From Anthoceros angustus (lineage: Eukaryota; Streptophyta; Anthocerotopsida; Anthocerotales; Anthocerotaceae), in NCBI GenBank assembly GCA_010909165.1, contig MU008166.1, positions 868,001-932,000 of the forward strand: DNA of 64,000 bases, in the 5' to 3' direction. The notes under the pieces were generated by a model. It was given only the letters and a program-made list of their open reading frames with translations, did not search any database and was not told where the DNA came from. The stretch's first letter is position 1, and the number at the start of each line of letters is the position of its first letter. Below, in pieces: positions 56,001-64,000 of this stretch. The position numbers and the translations under genes are program-made.

Positions 56001-57072
56001 AGAGAACAACAGTGGTTACGAAGATCCCAAGTCCAAGACCTCGTTAGCTGAGAGGCATCAGCCAGCACCACAAGCTGGAGGAATCCGCCAGGCAGGGTGC
56101 ACAGCTATGAACACCTGAACGTGCCTCTACGGAATCCACCCAAATATCCCAGATTACCTCACCAGGACAAAATTTGGTCTGCAGATTCTCTCACATCCAT
56201 TGTCGACAAAACAGTTTGCCTCCGCAAAAGCTGCAGCGCAAATGCTTCAACAAAGGACGGGACATTCAATGCACCTAGATTCCAACATCTTCTCGATACA
56301 CGCGCCTTGCGCATACATTCAGCAGCAAGTCAGCCTCCGTGATGACACTGCTCCCGGTCTCCTTACCGTGTCACAGCACTTACGGTTCGATTCACAGACT
56401 TAAACAGTCCAGTTTCGGTCCCTGGGCAGACATCACAATGCCAAATTCCCCGTATGTAAAGAGATCCTCGCAAATCAGAGAAGAAACCCCTCAGGAGTGG
56501 GCTCTAGATGAGTCCAGAATCTTCACCTTCACCTACTTTCGGCATCACGCACGTACATAATCTGATATTGGTTTTGACCATGCCTTGATCGATACGTCTA
56601 TTCCTTTTCCTGTTCCCCTTGTTCTTGTCACACCGTGACCAAAGAATGACTAGATGGTTTCCAAGGAAATACATCAACATGGTAGATTGACAACGGACAT
56701 ATCGATCGGCCTTCCTCGTCGGGTGAATCAAGGTGAATCATCAACCCTGCCGGTGTACTGCTAGACTGTGCTGCACGCTGCAAGTTCATGGCAGCACGGT
56801 TTCCCAGGCAGCACGGTTTCCCAGGCAACACAACTTCTAATACTTAAACTTTGCCAGGAACATCCTGTATAGGACATAGTCACTTAAGCCACCGGCCATC
56901 ACTCAGAAATCCTCGGCAAACCTGTACTCCTGCAGCCAGGGACATTACAGGGCGAGGTAACATGTAGTGTGGCCCCCCTGCAGGCTGCAGGAGGAGCGTG
57001 ACATAATTTTAGGTATGGAATGGGTCGAGGATAGGTATCAGGAACTCCCAGATGAGATGGAGGAGGAGGGAG

Positions 57073-58319
57073 CTGCTTGTGCGCAAAGCTACATCACATA
57101 CAGTTCGATGAAGCCAGGGACGAAGCCCTGGGAAAGCTGCGCATACAGTTGCTGTGGGTAAGCCAGAGGCTGGAATCCATCCGAAAATACGTCGCTTGCT
57201 AACTGTGTTTGGACATGTAGCGGCCCGTCCGATGCCCATGGCTAATAGTAAATCAAGATTGGTAGGGCAACGAGCGCGACGAAGATCAATCTGCAGCAAC
57301 CAGCAAATGCATGGTACACTTTTGTTACTGCTCCGTGTCCAGCATTCCGGTGGATTGCAGGTGATGCAGTATTTGGGGACCAGAATTCTCACGCCCACAC
57401 AACTTTTTGCAGCTCTGCACTCCTACCATTTGTCAGTTTGCTCTGTTGGTGTTCCAGGAGGGACGTGGAACACTCGTGACCCGACAGCGGGGGTTCGAGT
57501 TCCAGATCGCAGAGGCCGGATGCGGTTGAATCAACGCACAAGGTCATGAGGATGTTTGGTGAAACAAACTCGAAAGGCTCGAGTTTTTTCTGTCGGTGTC
57601 TGTAGCTTGTGAAAGTTCTCCATGCGCTGTCGGCTGGGAAGACATCACTGTCAGCCGCGTAGTTGAGAAAGTTGCAGTCACACCACGCCGTGTCCGCCGC
57701 TGCCAGTTTGCCTAAAAGCTGCGTGAAGCAACCCGCTTGGCGTGGCTGCAACACTGCCAACCAGACACCCTTGTATTCAAAATAATATAAACATTGAAAA
57801 TATATATTGTATATTAGAGGGTTGCAGTCACCTGCTTGAGAAACAACGCTTTTCAAACCGTCCTCCTCCATCCCCATACCCAAGTCCACAAGCGCTTGTT
57901 TTCGCTCTTGTTATGGGAAAGAGGTGCAAGTTGCTACTCTGGCTCCTCCATGGATATGTGGATTCGCCCCTGGATATGTGGATTCAGATGGCATCAGTAT
58001 CTTTCACAATTACGGTGTGATTATGCCTGGGCTTGGTGCAGCCACCAGCTTCTTCACTCCAAACCCGAGAGTGCATGTCTGCCCTTGATGATCTCCTTCA
58101 CTCCTAATCCAGGAGTGCAGTTTTGCCCTTATGTGCGATACATGTTGTTGATTGATTTTAGAGATGCGATACATGTTGTTGATTGATTTTAGAGAGAGCG
58201 TGAATATCTACTTAGAGATGAGAAGCTCAGGGCTAACTTGTACCTCGTCACTTTGTCCATGGCGACTAGGTCTTGATGGAGGATGTGGTGGTTTCTGATG
58301 TATCGAGACACCATCTTTG
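57073..58319. other. Region with weak coding signal only
   Basis: A minus ORF at 57389-57889 (166 codons) contains QLLGKLAAADTAWCDCNFLN, which looks more protein-like than its neighbours, but I recognise no family. A 31-bp direct repeat (TGCGATACATGTTGTTGATT and on) sits at 58134-58195. Confidence 0.35.
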
Positions 58320-58680
58320 CTAGGGTCATCACTAATTATGTGGTGGTCACGGATCCTACAGGAGACCCCACCTCCTCAAGGATAAATCCTTAATTGTTCA
58401 AACTCTCAAGGTTCGGAAGTACAATGGGATGCAAGTAGGCTATCTCTTCGCTCCATTCACCTTGGGAAGGTATGGGCTATGGCTAAGGACTTTGATAAAT
58501 TTATCGAGTCCTCTACCAAAGCTTACCATGCTCGTAGGCATGATGTAGCACGGTCCCTTTCTTTTTTTATGCCATTCTTTCGTTAGCGCGTATCTATTGC
58601 CCTCCCATGCGCACTCCCAACGATGATCCTTCAAACGGCAATGAGGGCAGGTGACGCAGCCTCCTTTTCCTCTGCAGCAT
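58320..58680 (+). repeat. LINE-like repeat fragment (copy 4)
   Basis: VVVTDPTGD, KVRKYNGMQVGYLF, a KAYHARRHDVARS-like segment and RVSIAL-like text in shifting frames. Same order as the copies at 23.8, 41 and 42.6 kb. The most diverged of the four. Confidence 0.5.
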
Positions 58681-61220
58681 CCTCCATCTTCCTCTATAGC
58701 ATCCTGCATCTTCATATGAAGTAGACTAGCTCTCTTTCTCTCTTCCTTTGTAGTTGCATGTTGTTTATTCTTCCTGCGTATGATATTATTGGTGCGATAG
58801 ATGACTTTAGATAGGAGCTTAGCTACATGTGACATTGTTGGCACAATAGATGACTTTAGGTTCTGAGTTTAGCTGCTCCTATTGTGTGACCCTCATGCCC
58901 GTACTGGATGGGCAATACCCATCATTGTTTTCCCCTCAATAATATCTTTACCTGCGATTTTTATGTTAGATACGGTTTCAGTTCGTACGAGAATCATGTC
59001 CACATATGTACGATATTTTTATATTGGATACGGTTTCAGTGCGAGCATATACACACGTATGACAGAAAAGGGATTTGTGCCAGAACTGACCACGCTCTCG
59101 ATATAGCAACTGGCTACTACCCGGAATATGCGTACCGCAGTATGGTACGAACATGCCTTGATGAGATATGGACATCACAGAAGTAACGGGTTCTGTTAAG
59201 GGACGGCCGACCAACAGACGGAGATGAACGGAGCTCGAAAATCGAGACTATCGGCCGCTCAAAGGTCGAGGCAAACAGGCACACGGCAGTGTTTCTACAG
59301 GAGGGGAAGGAGAAGCAGGATCTTGTAACAGACTCGGAATGAGTTAACGCAGGCGTTATCTGGTCTGAAGGCGATGGAAGGAGCCCTGGCTGTTGCCAAT
59401 TTGCTATGAGGATATAGGCACATGGCGAAGGCTCCGCATTGGGTATTGGGTCCCAGCCGCAACAAGGGCCAGGCTCCGGGAACCCCGGGCCTCACAACCA
59501 CCTGGTCCTAGTGCTCCGGCCTCGTTATCTGCAGTGCAGGGCAGAGGGCACTGGAGCAATGTGGCCCCGGGCCCCCTACTTGCCTCATTCAGCAGCTTTG
59601 AAGGGGTCAGCATTGAAGCATTGAAGTGGACCAGGACCAAGCTCGGCGTTACGCACTTGTGATCCGCAATCGGTACGAGTATCTCACACAATCAGAAGCG
59701 GGCAGAGGAGGAGGTATAGTGGCTAGGGCTGAGAAACTTGGATGGATGCAATGTTCGCGCGTAAACCCTTCTAGGTTCACAGCCCGGTCCGGTGAACCGC
59801 ATCTTGCAACTTGCCCTGACGCAGTTCAGCTCGGTGTCTGCCGAGGTGTTCTCATCTGGTCTGATGGACAGCATTTGACCACAAGCCCCCGACCGACGCT
59901 CACGTCAGAGGCAGGGCTCACGTCTTGCCGTGTGGCTGTATTACAGGATGTGCTACAGTGGTGAGTGGATTGGACTACATTGTGTGTACAGCATATGGGT
60001 ACCAGTTGCCCATGTACATATGTTTATGTGTCACATACCGTGTAGGCCACCAATGCGTTTGAATGAAACTATGAAGGCTGTGAGATGGTCAGGTCATGGT
60101 GGCCAGTGCTTCCGCCATCTCTGGGGCAGGGAGCATCTGTTTGGGAGCTGGAAGTATGGGATCTGATCATTGTTTATCGTAAGATACTGTCATGGCTTCC
60201 GACCACAGGAGGGTTTTCGGGGAGGGCGGCGGGAAGAGGTGGAATGTTGGGAAGGAAGTTGAAGGAACTCCGGGGACGACTGCTTGGGCAGCCTCCTGCA
60301 GGCTGCCAATACTGTTCAAAGGTGGAGGCAAAAGTATCACATGTGGGGCCTTCTGCTTTCTGCCCGATTTGTGTGGTGACTTAGGTTCGACACAAGGTAA
60401 ATACAGCCTGCTGTCAATCATTCAAGGTTGCTGGAACACGCTGGGTCTTGAGTCGCAATGTGGGCTAAAAATACAGGCTGCCTAAAGCAAAAAGCTCTGA
60501 ACACAGGGCTCGAGTCCCAGGATCCCAGAGAGGCTCTGCTATTTATAGGGTTGAGATGCTAAAGTGATGAGTCTGCTGCAGGGCGTTTCAACCTTCATCA
60601 ACGGCAAGTTTGGACGTGGCTTGCTTCGCTTCAGGCAAGTCGGAGGTGGAAGTCTGGAATCCTGGATAGATCGTAGCAGACTGGAAAAACAGGCATAACC
60701 CATGAACAGTAGGAGCCACTGCAGGCATCTGGAATCTGGACACGTGCCCATCGTATTGGAGGCTGCGGTTCTGCAGTCAGAACAAGCTCCAAGCAGCTTT
60801 CCAGCAGCTGATCCGAAATCCTGATGGGACTCTATTCGAAGGTGGAGGGCCTGGCCTACCAGGCCTTCCCATCAAGCCGTCCCCACCACTGCCGCCGTTC
60901 GTTCCCTCCTTGCTCCTTTTCAAGGCCTGGATGCAACACAGAGCTTCAGTTCTTCCAACAATCGCAGCAGGACTGTCTGAACAGCCCAGCCCTCCCTGCT
61001 GTGTGAGCCTCAGTGTCGGTGAAGCCATCTTTCTTGGTCTTCCGCATGCTGTCGTGCTCTCACAACTGGTTTGTAGTATTGTGCTAGCGTGCCTGAAGTA
61101 CTACTCATTTCCTAGTCAATCTGCCGGAGGCTGTTGCCGTTGTTGGAAAACTCCCTGCGCCTGTCTTCTATTTGCACAACATAAGATATATCCACAGGAG
61201 CTAGGATCAGAATCAGAGCA
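58681..61220. other. Long intergenic stretch before the P450 gene
   Basis: 2.5 kb with short ORFs on both strands, none with family resemblance. GATACGGTTTCAGT is repeated near 58972 and 59027. The last few hundred bases should include the P450 promoter. Confidence 0.4.
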
Positions 61221-63632
61221 ATGTTTGTAAGCGTAGTTGAAGGGTCGCAGTCTGCTGGATGGCTTGCCACCACGGTTGCAGCAGTCACTGTGTGGTTGGC
61301 AGTAGCTTGCCTGCAGTGCTTCCTGCGTTTCCATGGTGTGATCGGCGATGGGGTCGCAAAGGTACTCCCCAGTGGCAGGAAGGTTGGGCTGCCTCCAGGC
61401 CGAATGGGCCTGCCCCTGGTTGGAGAAACCTTCCAGTTCGTCAGATCCATTCGGACTCGAGGCCTTCGGGACCAGTTCATCCTTCCTCGACGCCAACTGT
61501 AAGCTGCTTTCCTTCCTCAGGCTCTCGAATTCGCCTCCCTTCGCCTGGAATCCAGGATTGGTCATAGTTCCTCTCCCGACTTCATTATTTGTGCAGGAAT
61601 GGAGCCAAGGTCTTCAAGACGCATGCCATGGGTGTACCCATGGTGGTGGTGTCCGGCCCTGAGGCCCACAAGCTCGTTCTGGGCGGGGAATACACGAGAG
61701 TGGACACCATGCTCTTCAAGAGCATGAGAGACGTGCTGGGCGTTCGTAGTGTGGTGAATGCTGTAGGAGATGTGCACAAGTACCTTCGTCGCATGCTGGT
61801 CGACCCAATGGGGCCCCTCACCATGAAGAAAATCGCACCGAGGATCGAGGAATCCGTCATCCAGACCCTTCTGGACTGGGAGGCGAAGGGGGAGCTGTCA
61901 GCATATCAAGCTTCTCGCAAGGTGAGCTACCCACCCAGCCTGCCTCTGCCGAAGCCCCGCAACCATACCAGTGAAGCAACCAGTGCCAACTTGAAGGCTG
62001 AGCCATGATCGTTGCCTGCGCAGTTCACGTACGGCGTCATCCTGGATGTGCTCTTAAGCGTGAGATCGAAAGAAGGGTTCCAGAAATACTTCTCCAACAT
62101 CGAACGAGTCGTCCCCGGTGCGCACAACGTGCCGCTCATGATTCCGGGAACACCATACTACAAGGGCATGAAGGTTCGTGCCTTCACATCACTCCATACC
62201 CAGCCACAGCATGCGCTTCATCACCTGCAGCTTCTGCCCCTTCACATGGCCCCTCCTGTGAGTCCAGGCGCGGAAGGACATGCACGCAGCAATCGGCGCG
62301 GAGATTTCGTGGAGGAGGAAACTGGAGCAATGGCAGTGGCCCAAGGATGTGTTATCGCACATGATGGCAGCCGTAGACGAGGATGGCGGGAAGTTCTCCA
62401 TCGCCGACCTCAAAGACACGGTAGTGACCATGATGTTCGCAGGCTACGACACAACCTCCACAACCCTAGCATGCCTCATCGAATACGTGTACCGGCACCC
62501 GGACGTCCTCTGCCGACTCCAGGTACGCGCTCCTCCATCCCCCGGCGTCCTTGAAAATCCAGAGACGCAACCAATTTTCGTCAATCCCATCCACCATGTC
62601 TGCCTGCCTGCCTGCGCAGGAGGAGAACGACGCTCTCCGAGCGGAGCTAGGGCCGGAAGGAGCTCTCTCATGGGACGTCATCAAAGGCCCCCAGATGCGC
62701 TACACCCACATGGTCAGTCACGTTGTTGCCCCCGTCGTCTATGTGCCAATCTTATATAGCTGTACGATGCTACTTAGTTCATTCGAAATCTACTTGCATA
62801 CAGTTGTGGCCAATCCCAGTGGTAGTCGTGAGCCAGCAGCCATTACAAAAATCTTTGTCTGCTTCTTTTCTTCCTCTGTCACGACACTTTCTTCCACTTC
62901 AGTTCAATCTTCAGTCGTGAATACTCAACAATATTGCATCCTTGACCTTGCAGGTCATCCAAGAGGCCCAAAGGCACCTCAGCCTCGCTTACGCCATCCT
63001 AAGGGCTGCCAAGCACGACATGGAGTACGACGGTAATGTTTGTCACATACTGTGCATGACTATTTCATGCAGTAACGGTATCTCGGTGTCTCGTTCGGCT
63101 ACTGAGATGTCCCTTCCCCACTGCAGGCTTCCTTATCCCCAAAGGCTGGTATGTGCTGCTGGACGTGACTTCCACCCACCACGACCCCGCCATCTTTGAA
63201 AACCCCTCTCAATTCAACCCTTCCAGATTCGAGGTGGGTCAACTACCTCCCCTTGCGTCACTACGTATGTCTCTTCAGTGGGAGATATATATTTTTTTAC
63301 CTGCTCCGCACTGTGCCTGCAGAAAAAGCCACCTCCGTTTTCTTTCATTCCCTTCGGCCTGGGACCTCGAGCGTGTGCGGGGCAGGAGCTGGCCAGCGTG
63401 GAGCTCGTAATGTTCCTTCACCACCTTGTCACCAAATACAGGTATGGTTTTGCCTGATGCAGGTTTCTGGGCTGTATGAAGCAGACTCCGCACAGTTGTA
63501 CGATTGAATCGTTGGGTTGTTGTCTGCTGCAGCTGGGTGGTGACTGCTGAAGATCAAGGTATAGATTTCGGTCCTTCCGTCGGGAAGCCCAGGAACAAGG
63601 TGCCAATTCGGATTCAGCGACGTTGCCAGTAG
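61221..63632 (+). CDS. Cytochrome P450 of the CYP85 clan
   Basis: Haem monooxygenase of the ER membrane. Nine exons: 61221-61498, 61597-61921, 62024-62173, 62268-62522, 62620-62712, 62954-63032, 63127-63233, 63323-63441, 63533-63632; 501 residues, the usual length, with phases closing exactly. An N-terminal membrane anchor ([18 protein letters not shown]) is followed by the proline hinge [33 protein letters not shown], the I-helix AGYDTTSTT (oxygen activation), the ExxR helix (EAQRHLS), the PERF-like FNPSRFE and the haem motif [10 protein letters not shown] with the Cys ligand. This arrangement matches the CYP85 clan (CYP716, CYP720, CYP85-like: terpenoid, sterol or brassinosteroid oxidation). 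The precise family and substrate cannot be read here. Confidence 0.93.
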
Positions 63633-64000
63633 GCAGCATTGGGGAGCTCTACTCCTGAGGTCCAGTCCAGCCTAGTGTAAATTAGTCAGATGGGTTGTAC
63701 ATCGCCACTTGTGTGACTTCTCCATTGAAATATACCACGTGTTTATTTGCGTGCTAGTGTACCTGTATCGAGGGATGGGGTGGAGTCTACTTGTACAAAA
63801 GGATGCTCCCAGCTGAGCACGGGTTATGGAATCCTGCTTTGTCCAATGCTCTGAAGAATGTTGTGCTCACGAACTTTGGAAACTGCTAGGCACATGCACA
63901 TGGGGCGCGAAACCAGCTTCTTCTTGAATTTAAAGAACCAGCTGATTGTGTCTGTAGCCATACGCAGGAACGGCACATTGTGGCATCGAATGGGCTGGCA
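63633..64000. other. P450 3' flank
   Basis: 3' UTR and downstream DNA. An AAATATA-type weak poly(A) element is near 63727. No other feature is seen before the window ends. Confidence 0.4.

Larger units (their letters stand above)
53307..57072. repeat. Near-identical 1.88-kb tandem duplication
   Basis: Unit 1 is 53307-55190 and unit 2 is 55191-57072. Both begin CTTGGATGCGTGCGACTACA (after GGGAG) and end GAGATGGAGGAGGAGGGAG. Most differences I see are lengths of short homopolymer runs (for example four versus five A near 53898 and 55783; CCCC versus CC near 54250). GGGAG is present at both the outer and the inner junction. Confidence 0.93.

Noticed and set aside
57440-57530. tRNA-like B-box (GGGTTCGAGTTCCA)
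   Set aside because: The flanking bases do not pair into T, anticodon or acceptor stems, and there is no A-box at the right distance.
1-64000. CRISPR array, phage or bacterial operon
   Set aside because: Tandem repeats present have no regular repeat-spacer layout, and the genes are spliced plant genes.

Overview
This window is nuclear DNA of a land plant. The gene families are plant-specific or plant-typical: homogentisate phytyltransferase, PFP alpha subunit, PLS-class PPR protein, PLATZ factor, phytepsin-type aspartic protease with a saposin insert, and PRL1. Introns are short (about 80-140 bp) with GT-AG borders. The PPR protein has long linkers between its motifs, a style I associate with seed-free plants such as ferns and lycophytes. 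That lineage guess is weak; I cannot name the species from this sequence.

Layout. 1-31 kb is gene-rich. In order: the 3' two thirds of an SPT6-like elongation factor (+), homogentisate phytyltransferase (+), mRNA-decapping enzyme DCP2 (+), PRL1/Prp46 spliceosomal WD40 protein (-), a 23-residue-repeat ORF (+), a coiled-coil protein (-), ERG28 (+), a secreted alpha/beta hydrolase (+), PFP alpha (-), a divergent PLATZ gene (-), a peroxisomal acyl-CoA synthetase (+), an E-type PPR protein (+) and a small membrane protein (+).

32-47 kb is a repeat island. It holds tandem and inverted repeats, a broken Ty1/copia element with short LTRs and an extra open ORF between primer-binding site and gag, and a 1.6 kb tandem duplication of that element's 3' end joined to a fragment of a dispersed LINE-like repeat. 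It also holds a Ty3-like gag fragment and a hairpin-forming inverted repeat.

47.6-53.2 kb carries an intronless aspartic protease (-) and, divergently, the most interesting gene in the window: an apparent fusion of the TRIP4/ASC-1 zinc-finger protein with an ALKBH1-type 2-oxoglutarate dioxygenase. 53.3-57.1 kb is a near-perfect 1.88 kb tandem duplication carrying two broken copies of a dolichyl-diphosphatase/LPP-gamma-like gene. 57-61 kb has no recognisable intact gene. A nine-exon cytochrome P450 of the CYP85-clan type closes the window.

Themes. Several genes act on RNA (SPT6 in elongation, PRL1 in splicing, DCP2 in decapping, the TRIP4 fusion possibly in ribosome rescue or alkylation repair, and the PPR protein in organelle RNA), but plant genes are not in operons and I infer no co-regulation. 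Four families that usually have many introns (HPT, PFP alpha, DCP2, aspartic protease) are uninterrupted ORFs here, next to genes that kept their introns. That pattern suggests retroposition. Exon borders were derived by eye from splice consensus and remembered family sequence; their phases add up exactly for SPT6, PRL1, TRIP4-ALKBH, ERG28, the hydrolase, the acyl-CoA synthetase and the P450.
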